Origin: Lichenifustis flavocetrariae
Lineage (GTDB): Bacteria; Pseudomonadota; Alphaproteobacteria; Rhizobiales; Beijerinckiaceae
NCBI RefSeq assembly: GCF_026130545.1
Contig: NZ_JAMOIM010000028.1
Coordinates: 1 to 61,186, forward strand
Direction of reading: 5' to 3'
Length of the DNA stretch: 61,186 nt
In this document: positions 25,399 through 34,337 of the stretch, in pieces
How positions within the stretch are numbered: the first letter of the stretch is position 1
Layout of the letters: every line of letters starts with the position of its first letter
Notes under the pieces: model-generated
What the model was told of the DNA's origin: nothing
Seen by the model: the letters and a program-made list of their open reading frames with translations, nothing else
Database searches by the model: none
Program-made: the position numbers and the translations under genes

Positions 25399-25803
25399 AT
25401 GAATAGGACTCAGATGCCGCACGTCCTGATCATCGACGATTCAAGTACGACGCGACTCTATTATCGCGAAATCCTGGAAGAGGCAGGCTTTGTCGTCGAT
25501 GAGGCGATCAACGGCATCGAAGGATTGGAAAAGGCCATGAACCGGAGCTTCGACATCTTTCTGGTCGATCTGAACATGCCGAAAATGGATGGCTATACCT
25601 TCCTGGGTCAGATCCGTCGGACCGTCGAATTGGAGGCTGTTCCCGCCATCATGATCTCGACCCAAGCACGCGAGGCCGATCAGGTCAAAGCTTACGCGGC
25701 GGGTGCCAATCTCTACATGATTAAACCTGTTCACGCCGCCGATCTCACCACCCGAAGCCGGCTGATCACCGGCCAAGGGGCCTCGCCCCGGATGGCGTCA
25801 TGA
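25399..25803 (+). CDS. single-domain response regulator (CheY-like)
   Basis: A 134-residue receiver with no output domain. DDSSTTRLYY gives the acidic pocket, FLVDLNMPKMDGY contains the phosphoacceptor Asp, and the Thr/Lys switch pair is in ISTQAREA and MIKPVH. It starts just after cheR and overlaps cheA by four bases, so CheA is its obvious donor. It could act on a motor or as a phosphate sink; this cluster contains three such proteins. Confidence 0.9.
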   Translation: MNRTQMPHVLIIDDSSTTRLYYREILEEAGFVVDEAINGIEGLEKAMNRSFDIFLVDLNMPKMDGYTFLGQIRRTVELEAVPAIMISTQAREADQVKAYAAGANLYMIKPVHAADLTTRSRLITGQGASPRMAS

Positions 25804-28418
25804 ACCCGCTTCTCGCCCAGTTTATTCCCGAGGCCCGCGACCTCCTGGAACAAGCCGGTAACGGCATGCTCGCGCTCGAGCGCGACGCGGGATCGCAGAG
25901 CGTCATCAACGACGTGTTCCGCGCCGTCCACACATTGAAAGGCTCCTCGGGCCTGTTCGACGTTGGCCCGTTGACGCGCCTCGTCCACGCTGCCGAGGAC
26001 CTGCTCGGCGAGGTTCGCACCGGCGAGATCCCTCTCAATTCCGATATCGTCGATCGTCTGCTCGACAGTCTCGATCTTGTCGGCCGCTGGATCGACGCGC
26101 TCGAGACGCGGGAAGCGCTGCCGAGCGATGCCGAAGCCACGATGACCGAGCGGGTCAAGGTGCTGCGCAGTTGGCTCGCCGAGCCGTCAACAGCCGGTCT
26201 CGACAGGGCGACTGCGCCCATGACGTCGGTCGTCACCGAGGTGCCGGACTGGCTCGACCGGTTTCCCGAAGCCGATCGGATGACGGCCTTCAAGGCGCTG
26301 TCGCGCCCACGGCTTCTCGCGTGGTCCTTCGAGCCGGATGAGGATTGCTTCTTCCGGGGCGACGATCCGGTCGCCATGCTGCGTCACGCGCCGGGCATTC
26401 TCACGCTTCGAGCTGGCCCGCGCGCGCCATTTCCCACCTTCGACAGCATGGACCCGCTGTCCTGCCTGCTGCGGTTCGAGGTCTTGAGCGACACGACACG
26501 CGCCGAACTCGACGAGCATATGCGCTACGTCATCGAGCGTGTTGATATCCGGGAGATCGCAAGTGCCGATCTGGCGTCGCCGGTCGGCAAAGCGGCGGGT
26601 GGGCCGGTGTTCGGCGACTTTGGCAGGCTCGCGCGCCAGCACCTGGCGGGTGGCGACCGCACGGCCCTTGAACGTGCCGTGTCGACACTGCTGACCATGA
26701 TCGCGCCTGCCAGCTTCCAGGCTTCGGCCTTGCGGTGGGTGCAGGCTCATCTGTCTTGCCACGGACTGGACAGGCGTGGCGATCTCGAGCGCTTGATCGC
26801 GGCCGTCGAGACCGGTGTTCTTCCGCCGCGAAGCGAACATCCGGCGGCGACGTCATCCGCCGCCGAGCCGGCGCCATCGCCCACGGAAGGCGAAGCCGCG
26901 CTCCACGATACGGCCCGGACGATCGCGGCCGAGCAGATCAAGGTTCTCAAGACACCGGCTGATCCAGCCCTTGCCCAAGGACGCCTCGAAGCGGTCGCCA
27001 CCGTGCTGAAGAATTTGGCCGACGCCCTCGGCGACAGTCACATGGCGGCCGAGTTGCCCAACGCCGTTACCGCCTTCCGTCAAACCGGCGATCTCGGACC
27101 CCTGCAGGCCCTGGTCGAGACGTTGGGAGAACAACGACCCGAAATTCCGCCGCCAGACCGGATCGCGCCATCTGCCGCCGAGCCGATACCAGCGAGCAGC
27201 AAGCCCGGGGCGGCGGTCGACGAGCACGGCGACGTCAAGGCCTTGCCGCGTGTGCTCCGCGTCGATCAGTCCAAGATCGACTCGATCATGAATCTCGTCG
27301 CCGAACTGATCGTCGCGAAGAACGGGCTCTCCTATCTGGCGACCCGGGCCGAACAGGTGCACGGATCACGTGTCGTGGCCCGTGAAATCAAAGATCAATT
27401 CGCCGTCATCGACCGGATCACCCAGGGACTTCAGGTCGGTGTCATGGCGGTGCGCATGATGCCGGTGAGCCAGGTGTTCCAGAGGTTTCCCCGGCTCGTA
27501 CGCGACATCTCCCGAAAGCTCGGCAAGAAGATCGAGCTTGTGATCGAGGGCGAAGACACGGAAGCCGACAAGAACGTGCTTGAAAGCCTGGCCGATCCGC
27601 TGATCCACATGGTCCGCAACAGTCTCGACCATGGAATCGAGACGCCGGACGAGCGAAAAGCGGCTGGCAAGCCTGAACAGGGCGTGTTGAAGATCGTGGC
27701 GCGGCAGGAAAACGACTTTGTCGTGATCGAGGTCAGCGACGACGGCAAGGGCATCGATCCCCTTCGTGTAAAGGCGAAGGCGCTGAAACTCGGTTTGATC
27801 TCACCCGAACGTGCCGAGCAGATGAATGATGGCGAGGCCATCAATCTCGTCTTCGACGCCGGCCTCTCGACCAAGGAGGAAGTATCGGATCTGTCCGGCC
27901 GGGGGGTCGGAATGGATGTCGTACGCTCGGCCGTCATCAAGGCGGGAGGCGAGGTCTCGCTCCGCTCCACTCTCGGGGCCGGGACGCTCGTCACCGTTCG
28001 CCTTCCCCTGACGATGGCGGTCACCCGCATCGTGACCATCGAATGCCGCGGCCGAATCTTCGGCATTCCGATGGACCACGTCGTTGAAACTGTGCGGGTC
28101 AAACGCGAACACATCCATCGCATCAAGGCGATGGAGACCTTCGTGCTGCGCGACACGATCATTCCGATCGCGCGGTTGGCGCGCGCACTTCGCTTGCCCG
28201 AAGTCGCGAGCGACGCCCAACGCGACGAAGAGGCCGTCATGGTCGTCAAGGTCGGCCGCGAGCGGGTCGGCATGGTGGTCGATGGCTTTCGCGAGCGGCT
28301 GGAGGTCATCGTCAAACCGCTCGAAGGCGTGCTGGAAGGGCTACCGGGTTTTTCGGGAACCGCTCTGCTGGGTGACGGGCAGGTCCTTCTCGTCCTCGAT
28401 CTTCAGGAGATGCTTTGA
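25800..28418 (+). CDS. cheA: chemotaxis histidine kinase CheA
   Basis: An 872-residue CheA. The phosphoacceptor in the N-terminal Hpt domain is His44 (RAVHTLKGSSG). A long variable middle region (about 130-480) replaces a standard P2 domain. P3 dimerisation begins at VLRVDQSKIDSIMNLVAELI near 482, the kinase N box is MVRNSLDHGIE near 604, then come DDGKGID and SGRGVGMDVV, with a CheW-like P5 at the end. No receiver domain is attached. It should phosphorylate CheB and the single-domain regulators of the operon. Confidence 0.95.
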   Translation: MNPLLAQFIPEARDLLEQAGNGMLALERDAGSQSVINDVFRAVHTLKGSSGLFDVGPLTRLVHAAEDLLGEVRTGEIPLNSDIVDRLLDSLDLVGRWIDALETREALPSDAEATMTERVKVLRSWLAEPSTAGLDRATAPMTSVVTEVPDWLDRFPEADRMTAFKALSRPRLLAWSFEPDEDCFFRGDDPVAMLRHAPGILTLRAGPRAPFPTFDSMDPLSCLLRFEVLSDTTRAELDEHMRYVIERVDIREIASADLASPVGKAAGGPVFGDFGRLARQHLAGGDRTALERAVSTLLTMIAPASFQASALRWVQAHLSCHGLDRRGDLERLIAAVETGVLPPRSEHPAATSSAAEPAPSPTEGEAALHDTARTIAAEQIKVLKTPADPALAQGRLEAVATVLKNLADALGDSHMAAELPNAVTAFRQTGDLGPLQALVETLGEQRPEIPPPDRIAPSAAEPIPASSKPGAAVDEHGDVKALPRVLRVDQSKIDSIMNLVAELIVAKNGLSYLATRAEQVHGSRVVAREIKDQFAVIDRITQGLQVGVMAVRMMPVSQVFQRFPRLVRDISRKLGKKIELVIEGEDTEADKNVLESLADPLIHMVRNSLDHGIETPDERKAAGKPEQGVLKIVARQENDFVVIEVSDDGKGIDPLRVKAKALKLGLISPERAEQMNDGEAINLVFDAGLSTKEEVSDLSGRGVGMDVVRSAVIKAGGEVSLRSTLGAGTLVTVRLPLTMAVTRIVTIECRGRIFGIPMDHVVETVRVKREHIHRIKAMETFVLRDTIIPIARLARALRLPEVASDAQRDEEAVMVVKVGRERVGMVVDGFRERLEVIVKPLEGVLEGLPGFSGTALLGDGQVLLVLDLQEML

Positions 28419-28654
28419 TGCCGATCCGCACGGAAGACTCGCTGATCGCCCTCGATGGTCATTGCACCATCGAAGAGGCGGAAGCGTTGTTCGAGATTCT
28501 GCGCGGCATCGAAGAGCCGGTTTTCGACCTCGCGGCGACCAATACGCTGCACACCGCAATCGTGCAGTTGATCATGGCCTCGTCGGGTGTGGTTCGAAAC
28601 ATTCCCGATGACCCGGTTCTCGCGGCCTGCTTTCACAACCGTCGCGCGGCTTAG
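28415..28654 (+). CDS. small STAS-like protein
   Basis: A 79-residue protein coupled to cheA by a four-base overlap. LIALDGHCTIEEAEALFEIL and VFDLAATNTLHTAIVQLIMA resemble short STAS/MlaB-like domains in chemosensory clusters, with Leu-His-Thr in the place of the usual phosphorylated Ser/Thr region. STAS proteins take part in partner switching, so it may be a physical link between CheA and the Rsb-like module encoded downstream. That link is inferred. Confidence 0.65.
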   Translation: MMPIRTEDSLIALDGHCTIEEAEALFEILRGIEEPVFDLAATNTLHTAIVQLIMASSGVVRNIPDDPVLAACFHNRRAA

Positions 28655-28663
28655 GGTAACACC

Positions 28664-29422
28664 ATGCCGACGCAAGTCATCGCCATCGCCAACTGCAAGG
28701 GAGGAACCGGCAAAACGACGACGACGGTCAATCTTGCGGCCGAAATGGCGCATCGGGGACGCCGTGTTTTGCTCGTCGATCTGGATGCGCAAGGGCACGC
28801 GGGCCTCGGCTTCGGCGTCTTCGCCGACCAGGATGAGGCGACCGCGCATCAGGTCTTTCGCCGATCGGGTGTAAGCGTCGTGGGAGCGATCCGGCGCAGC
28901 GCCACGGTTGGGCTCGACATCCTGCCTGCCGATCCGACATTCAGAAATCACGGCATGGCCAATGATCCCCGTCGCCTTGCCCAAGCGCTAACGGACCTTG
29001 GTGATCGCTACGACACGATCCTCATCGACACGCCCCCCTCGGCCGATCTGCCGCTCGTCGCCGCTCTGGCGGCCGCGCATTGCGTCCTCGTCCCCAGTCA
29101 GCTGACACATCTGGCCCATCACGGTCTTGTTCAGTTTTCGCGGCTCTTCTTCAATGTCGCGACCGGGCTCAATCCTCTCTTAAACGCGTTCGCAATCGTT
29201 CCCGTCCAGGTCGACATGCGGATGCACCTCCAACAGAAAATCTTAGCGAAATTACTGCAAGATTTCGGGCCGGAGAGGATCTTTCGTGGTATTCGGACCG
29301 ATGTCGCGCTTGCCGAGGCTTTTGGAGCTGGATGTCCCGTCCGAAACTATCGCCCGACAACGCGGGGAGCCCGTGATTACAACCTTCTCGCAGATGACGT
29401 ATCTGGTTTTTGGACCCACTAG
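28664..29422 (+). CDS. ParA-like ATPase of the chemosensory cluster
   Basis: A 252-residue deviant-Walker ATPase: NCKGGTGKTTTTVNLA holds the Walker A with signature lysine, VLLVDLDAQGHAGLG is the A' motif, and ILIDTPPSADLP is Walker B. Relatives (ParC, PpfA) position chemoreceptor arrays and secure their inheritance. Its location between cheA and cheY indicates the same role rather than plasmid partition; there is no ParB gene or parS-like repeat nearby. Confidence 0.88.
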   Translation: MPTQVIAIANCKGGTGKTTTTVNLAAEMAHRGRRVLLVDLDAQGHAGLGFGVFADQDEATAHQVFRRSGVSVVGAIRRSATVGLDILPADPTFRNHGMANDPRRLAQALTDLGDRYDTILIDTPPSADLPLVAALAAAHCVLVPSQLTHLAHHGLVQFSRLFFNVATGLNPLLNAFAIVPVQVDMRMHLQQKILAKLLQDFGPERIFRGIRTDVALAEAFGAGCPVRNYRPTTRGARDYNLLADDVSGFWTH

Positions 29423-29449
29423 CCACCGATCGGGGCTGGAGACATCGAG

Positions 29450-29821
29450 ATGAAACCTGTTCTACTTGTCGATGATTCGCCGACCATGCTGTCCAGTATG
29501 TCGAGCATCCTGAAGAAAGCGGGCTTCGCGTGCGAAACCGCGGGAACCGGTGAGGCAGCGCTAAGCAAAGTGAGCGGCGGGTTGTCACCTTGTCTCGTGA
29601 TCACGGATTATCACATGCCTGGCATGCATGGTGTCGATCTGATCGGCAAGCTGCGCAAGCTGGCGCCAACCCGCTTCGTGCCCATGCTGGTGCTCACGAC
29701 CGAATCCCAGCCCGAGAAGCGTGGCGCCGCCAAGGCCGCAGGTGCCACGGGCTGGCTCGTGAAACCCGTCGATCCGGCGGCTTTGCTTCAGGTTGTCAAG
29801 CAGTTGGTGCCGGGCGCATGA
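29450..29821 (+). CDS. cheY: single-domain response regulator (CheY-like)
   Basis: A 123-residue Che[16 protein letters not shown] forms the acidic pocket, [15 protein letters not shown] carries the phosphoacceptor Asp, LTTESQ the switch Thr, and WLVKPVDP the conserved Lys. The TTES-QPEKR pattern is close to canonical motor-binding CheY. It ends by overlapping the start of the second receptor gene by four bases. Confidence 0.92.
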   Translation: MKPVLLVDDSPTMLSSMSSILKKAGFACETAGTGEAALSKVSGGLSPCLVITDYHMPGMHGVDLIGKLRKLAPTRFVPMLVLTTESQPEKRGAAKAAGATGWLVKPVDPAALLQVVKQLVPGA

Positions 29822-31221
29822 CCAGCGTCGCCGTGTCGGTGCGCGCAGCCTCTACGTCCGACGCATACGACGACGTCGACGGCCCTGCCGCGGCTGCATC
29901 GACGTCGTCGCACGACATGAGAAGGACTGTGTTCAAGGCTTTGATCAGGGTCGGTGTTGCTGCGGTAGCGGTCATGGCGGATCTTGGCCTGCACCGGGTT
30001 CTCCCCGGTGCCTTGACCGCGCTTGCGCCTGTAACGGCATTTGCCTTCGGGATGGCCGCTCATTGGCTGACAGGGGCGCAGCGGCAGGGTGCGGGGAGCG
30101 GTGCCGAACCCGCATCGCGCCCCGATCGGGCTGCGGCTGAACCGGAAATGGTCGGAGCCGAACGTTCCGGTGTCACGTTGGTGGAGGCGAACGAACGCGA
30201 CGGCCGTAACGATGTCATTGCATTTCCGGGCCGCCGATCGACCCCAGAGATGGACCGTGCCGTCCAGGAACTCGACCAGTATAGCGCGTTCACCGACATT
30301 CTGGCCAAGCAGTTGAAATCCGTCACCGATGTGAGCGAAGAGGCGGCGGGAACCATTCTCAGCAATTTAACCGGGGTCGACGAGAAGGTCAGTGACCTGC
30401 TGACCTTCATCCAGACATCTGGGTCGAGCGACCAGGTGACGCAAGTCATTTCCGAGATCGAAAGCCAGATGCAGGGCTGCCGCGAGCTCCTGGATCGATT
30501 TGCCATTCGCCAAAGGGACGACGCACAGGAGAGCCAAAGGCAGCGTTCACAACTCGGTGCCGACACGCGCAGTGTGCTCGATGCGCTCGATGGTGTGAAC
30601 CGCATAGCCCGCCAGACGACCATGCTGTCGCTCAACGTGTCGATTGAAGCTGCGCGGGCTGGCGAAGCCGGGCGGGGCTTTTCGGTGATCGCGGTCGAAA
30701 TCCGCAAACTGGCCTCCGAAGTCCAGGCGATTTCAAACGATGTTCACAGTCGCGTTGAAGCCTTGATGCAGTCGGTCACCGTCGATCTCAGTCTTCAGAC
30801 CCAGAATCGCGAAGAGGCGGGGCACAACGCCATTGCAAATATCGCTCAAACGCTCAGCGCCCTGACCGACAACCTCATGACCCTGGTGGCGCATCAGCGT
30901 GACATTCTCCAGAAGGTCGAGATCGAGAACGAGGCGATTGCCAAGCCGCTGATGGATATGATGGGCAGCATCCAGTTCCAGGACATCATCCGCCAGCAGT
31001 TGGAACAATTGAGCCGCATGGCGACCCAGGTCGGCGAGCATCTGGCCGCTGTCTCCGCCATGCTCGGCTCCGCCAAGACCGACATGGACGACGAGATGCT
31101 GTCGGACAAACTCGATCAGATGTTCAACGGCTACGTGATGGCCGGTCAGCGCGAAACCCATATGGCCGCACGCGGCCAAGCCGTCACCCAAGACACGGCC
31201 GCACGCATTGAGCTCTTCTAG
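29818..31221 (+). CDS. membrane-anchored chemoreceptor-like protein
   Basis: A 467-residue receptor with two adjacent membrane segments (about 42-58 and 65-86) and almost no periplasmic loop, so it cannot carry a normal periplasmic sensor. The signalling tip is near 264-300 ([18 protein letters not shown], then [15 protein letters not shown]). The helical bundle before and after is shorter than in typical receptors. It probably anchors the array to the membrane or senses within the cytoplasm or bilayer. Start chosen at the ATG that overlaps the cheY stop. Confidence 0.85.
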   Translation: MTSVAVSVRAASTSDAYDDVDGPAAAASTSSHDMRRTVFKALIRVGVAAVAVMADLGLHRVLPGALTALAPVTAFAFGMAAHWLTGAQRQGAGSGAEPASRPDRAAAEPEMVGAERSGVTLVEANERDGRNDVIAFPGRRSTPEMDRAVQELDQYSAFTDILAKQLKSVTDVSEEAAGTILSNLTGVDEKVSDLLTFIQTSGSSDQVTQVISEIESQMQGCRELLDRFAIRQRDDAQESQRQRSQLGADTRSVLDALDGVNRIARQTTMLSLNVSIEAARAGEAGRGFSVIAVEIRKLASEVQAISNDVHSRVEALMQSVTVDLSLQTQNREEAGHNAIANIAQTLSALTDNLMTLVAHQRDILQKVEIENEAIAKPLMDMMGSIQFQDIIRQQLEQLSRMATQVGEHLAAVSAMLGSAKTDMDDEMLSDKLDQMFNGYVMAGQRETHMAARGQAVTQDTAARIELF

Positions 31222-31242
31222 CCTACGATCAGGATATCTGTG

Positions 31243-31641
31243 ATGGCAGCCGTATTGCTGATCGAAGACGTGGCCGTCGTGCGGACGACCTTGATGAAGT
31301 TCCTGGAGCGAGGTGGCCACGCGGTGACCGTCTGCGAGGGAAGCCATGAGGCGTGGAGGCTTCTGAACCAGCAACGCTTCGACGCGGTGGTGACCGACAT
31401 CTGGATGAAGGACGGCGACGGCCTCGATTTGATTGGCCGCATCCGTGCCAGAGGTGATACGACTCCGATCGTCGTGATCACGGGTGGCGATCCGCGATCA
31501 CCCCAATCGACCTCTGTCGATGCGGCCATCCGGGCGGGGGCAAATCAGGCCCTGATGAAACCCGTGACCAAGACGCTGCTGTTGGACACGGTGACCGCGT
31601 GTCTCCAATCTCCGGGGAAAGAGAATGACGGACAAGCCTGA
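31243..31641 (+). CDS. single-domain response regulator
   Basis: A 132-residue receiver: [33 protein letters not shown] with the phosphoacceptor Asp, [10 protein letters not shown] and ALMKPVTK. No output domain. AGGAT precedes the ATG; a GTG one codon upstream is also possible. It lies exactly between the chemosensory and Rsb-like halves and overlaps the RsbR-like gene by 17 bases, so it could receive phosphate either from CheA or from the terminal kinase. Confidence 0.88.
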   Translation: MAAVLLIEDVAVVRTTLMKFLERGGHAVTVCEGSHEAWRLLNQQRFDAVVTDIWMKDGDGLDLIGRIRARGDTTPIVVITGGDPRSPQSTSVDAAIRAGANQALMKPVTKTLLLDTVTACLQSPGKENDGQA

Positions 31642-32485
31642 GGCCAAGGGCCCGATGGTTCTCGGTGAACGCCGCGACGACATTGCCAAGTCCTGGATCC
31701 AGAAGATCCTCGCGGTCGCGACCGAGAGCGGCAGTTCAGCGCTGACGGTAACGATGCTTAAGGCTGAGGCCCTCGAACTCCTCAATGCCTTCTGTCGGTT
31801 CGTGAGTGTCGCCGGCTACGATATCGAGTCCCGTCACTTCGCACCTGTGGCGGAACTCGCGGCGCGGATCAGCGCCAATCATGCGCGCGAGGGGCTGACC
31901 CCGACCGAGACAGCCGTCTTCGTGCTGTCGTTCAAGGATGCGCTCCTGCCCGTGATGATTGAGGCCTTCGGCGACGATCCGCGGGGGCTTCTCGATGAAC
32001 TGGCGAGCATCAATCGCGTGGTGGATTACCTGTCCATCGAGACCTTCGCGGCTTTCTCGCGGACGCGGGAACAGACGATCGAGCGTCAGAGCCGGGCCAT
32101 TCTGGAACTGTCGACACCGATTCTCCAGGTCTGGCAGGACGTCATCCTGATGCCGCTCGTCGGTGTGATCGATACGATGCGGGCCCAGCAAGTGATGGAA
32201 AATCTACTGAACGCCATCGTCCGGGAACGTGCGCTCGTCGCCATTCTGGACGTCTCGGGAGTGCCCATCATCGACACAAGCGTGGCGCTCCATCTCACAA
32301 AGACCGTCAGCGCCGCCAGCATGCTCGGTGCGCAGGTGGTGCTCACCGGAATCAGCCCCGATGCGGCACAGACTCTGGTCAAGCTCGACGTCGACTTCTC
32401 CAATATCCGAACGAAGGGGACGCTCCGGGCGGGCCTTTCGGAAGCTCTGCGTCTTGTCGGTCAAAGCATCGAGGCGAGGCTCTAG
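31625..32485 (+). CDS. RsbR-like stressosome protein
   Basis: A 286-residue protein with a helical N-terminal sensory part (about 15-165) and a C-terminal STAS domain. The STAS region shows [20 protein letters not shown] and [20 protein letters not shown], matching RsbR including the two threonines phosphorylated by RsbT (in IIDTSV and, near the end, in RTKGTL). RsbR and RsbS form the large stressosome core that sequesters RsbT. It is followed ten bases later by an RsbS-like gene. Confidence 0.88.
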   Translation: MTDKPEAKGPMVLGERRDDIAKSWIQKILAVATESGSSALTVTMLKAEALELLNAFCRFVSVAGYDIESRHFAPVAELAARISANHAREGLTPTETAVFVLSFKDALLPVMIEAFGDDPRGLLDELASINRVVDYLSIETFAAFSRTREQTIERQSRAILELSTPILQVWQDVILMPLVGVIDTMRAQQVMENLLNAIVRERALVAILDVSGVPIIDTSVALHLTKTVSAASMLGAQVVLTGISPDAAQTLVKLDVDFSNIRTKGTLRAGLSEALRLVGQSIEARL

Positions 32486-32494
32486 AGTTCTGCC

Positions 32495-32887
32495 ATGCGC
32501 ATCCCCATACTCAGGCTCGGCCGAATTCTTCTGACATCGGTTCAGACCGATCTGACCGATGACGACGCTGGGCAATTGCAGGCTGAAGTCCTTCAGCTCT
32601 TTCACAGAGATGTTGCCGACGGGCTGGTTCTCGACATCTCGGGTCTGGATGTTGTCGACTCCTACATGGCCCGCCTCCTGAACGAGACAGCCCGCATGGT
32701 TCGCATGATGGGGGGCGAGGTGGTGCTCACCGGCATGCATCCGATGGTGGCCTTGACCCTGGTCGAAATGGGACAGGAGATCATCGGCATCCAGACGGCC
32801 ATCGATCTCGAAGCCGGAGTGGCACGGCTTCGAGAGGTCATCCACGCCCGCGACAAGCGAACAACACAGGGTCGCACGACACCGTAA
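32495..32887 (+). CDS. RsbS-like STAS protein
   Basis: A 130-residue single STAS domain. LVLDISGLDVVDSYMARLL contains the serine that RsbT phosphorylates in RsbS, and GGEVVLTGMHPMVALTLVEM matches the second family segment. RsbS holds RsbT inactive until stress. The short C-terminal tail is basic. Gene order RsbR-RsbS-RsbT is the same as in Bacillus and in stressosome clusters of other phyla. Confidence 0.9.
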   Translation: MRIPILRLGRILLTSVQTDLTDDDAGQLQAEVLQLFHRDVADGLVLDISGLDVVDSYMARLLNETARMVRMMGGEVVLTGMHPMVALTLVEMGQEIIGIQTAIDLEAGVARLREVIHARDKRTTQGRTTP

Positions 32888-32896
32888 AACAAGGTC

Positions 32897-33349
32897 ATGC
32901 ATCATGCCGCCCAGCGCCACGAACCGAAAACATCGACCGTGAGCGACCGCGTGGACGCGATCGTCACCATCAAGGAGCAGACCGATATCCTCCATGCCCG
33001 GAGCGCGGGGCGTGAGGTCGCGCGCCAATTGGGCTTCGGCACCGTGGATCAGACACGGCTGGCCACGGCGATTTCGGAGATGGCCCGAAATGCGCTCAAC
33101 TATGGCAAGGGCGGTACCTGCACCATCGTAACCGAGAAGGGCCAAGATGGCCGCTTGACGATCCGCGTCCTCGTCGAGGACCATGGTCCCGGCATCGCCG
33201 ATGTCGCGCTCGCTTTGAAGCCCGGTTTCTCTAGCGGCGGTGGGCTCGGCCAAGGTTTGCCAGCCGTGCGCCGTTTGATGGACCATCTTGAGATCGACAG
33301 TCAGCCTGGCCGCACGACAGTCGTCGCGACCATGAGTCGTCGTCCGTGA
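32897..33349 (+). CDS. RsbT-like serine kinase
   Basis: A 150-residue HATPase_c switch kinase. The N box is AISEMARNALNYGKGG, the G1 box VEDHGPGIAD, and the lid FSSGGGLGQGLPAVRRLMD. RsbT phosphorylates RsbR and RsbS and, once released, activates a protein carrying the RsbU N-terminal domain. The ATG at 32897 has AAGG upstream; a GTG 42 bases later (SDRVDAIVTIK) would give the more usual length. Confidence 0.88.
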   Translation: MHHAAQRHEPKTSTVSDRVDAIVTIKEQTDILHARSAGREVARQLGFGTVDQTRLATAISEMARNALNYGKGGTCTIVTEKGQDGRLTIRVLVEDHGPGIADVALALKPGFSSGGGLGQGLPAVRRLMDHLEIDSQPGRTTVVATMSRRP

Positions 33350-33756
33350 GCGATGCGATGGATGTCACCGTCGCGGTCTTCGACGAAATGGATATTGCCC
33401 AGATCAGGATTGCGGCGCGCGACATGGCCAATCAACTGGGTTTTTCGAGTGCCAAGGCGTATCGGGTCGCCACGGCTGTCTCGGAGCTTGCCAACAATCT
33501 GCATGGCCATGCCTTGCCTGGCGGTACAATCCGTGTGACGCGGGTCAACAGGGCCGACCAGATCGGGATCGAGGTCGTGTCGCAGGACAGTGGACCCGGC
33601 ATCCCCGATATCGCCCTGGCGATGCGGGACGGCTATTCGACCAACCGGGGTCTGGGCGGCGGTCTTCCCGGCACGCGGCGGTTGATGGACGATTTTTCGA
33701 TCGAGTCGCAGGCCGGGGTCGGAACGAGGATCGTGGCGCGGATCTGGCGCCCATGA
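33346..33756 (+). CDS. second RsbT-like ATPase
   Basis: A 136-residue HATPase_c protein similar in layout to its upstream neighbour: AVSELANNLHGHALPGG, SQDSGPGIPDIALAMRDGY and NRGLGGGLPGTRRLMDDF. In the N box the residues around Asn differ (NNLHGHA against RNALNYG), so specificity or activity may have diverged. A GTG start overlaps the first kinase stop by four bases, and its own stop overlaps the phosphatase start. Tandem copies are frequent in non-Bacillus Rsb operons. Confidence 0.85.
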   Translation: MSDAMDVTVAVFDEMDIAQIRIAARDMANQLGFSSAKAYRVATAVSELANNLHGHALPGGTIRVTRVNRADQIGIEVVSQDSGPGIPDIALAMRDGYSTNRGLGGGLPGTRRLMDDFSIESQAGVGTRIVARIWRP

Positions 33757-34337
33757 TGTTTCACGGTCTGCGGCACTCACTGGATGCGAGCGCGCCGTGC
33801 GGCGACGCTTTCCTGTGCTGGCGGGAGGGGCCGCTCTGGACGATCTGTCTCGTCGATGGCCTGGGTCATGGTGCCGAGGCGGCGCTTGCCGCGGAGGCGG
33901 CGCTGACCGAAGCCGCGCGATGGAAGGCCCTCTCACCTGGCGATATCCTCAGTCGGGTCGACGACGCCATTCATGGCAGCCGCGGGGCAGCGATGAGTGT
34001 GGTGCGGATCGATGAGGCTCGCCGCACGCTGGAGCATGCCGGCGTGGGCAACATCCGCGTCGCCCTATTTGGCGACAAGACCCTTCGGCTCGATGGTAGA
34101 GCCGGGATCGTTGGTAACGGCTTCAAGCCCGGAGCATGGCCGTCACTGGGATGGCGCGACGGTGACGTTCTCGTTCTCTGGAGCGATGGGTTGGACCCCT
34201 ATCTGAAGCTTGACCGGCTTAGCCTTCGCCTGAAAGGCAATCCCGAAGCGCTCGCCGAAAGGTTGATCGATCAATTCTCCACCCGACGGGACGATTCTTG
34301 CATCGTCTGTTGCCTGCTCGGAGAGGCATTGGGGTGA
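33753..34337 (+). CDS. RsbX/SpoIIE-like PP2C phosphatase
   Basis: A 194-residue single-domain PPM phosphatase. Metal-binding aspartates are visible in APCGDAFLCW, LVDGLGHGAEA, LWSDGLDPYL and RRDDSCIVC. Its size and position after RsbT match RsbX, which dephosphorylates RsbR and RsbS to reset the stressosome. It overlaps genes on both sides by one to four bases. Confidence 0.88.
   Translation: MMFHGLRHSLDASAPCGDAFLCWREGPLWTICLVDGLGHGAEAALAAEAALTEAARWKALSPGDILSRVDDAIHGSRGAAMSVVRIDEARRTLEHAGVGNIRVALFGDKTLRLDGRAGIVGNGFKPGAWPSLGWRDGDVLVLWSDGLDPYLKLDRLSLRLKGNPEALAERLIDQFSTRRDDSCIVCCLLGEALG

Noticed and set aside
28664-29422. ParA-like gene as a sign of a plasmid or replication origin
   Set aside because: No ParB, parS-like repeats or replication gene nearby; its place inside the chemosensory operon fits array positioning.
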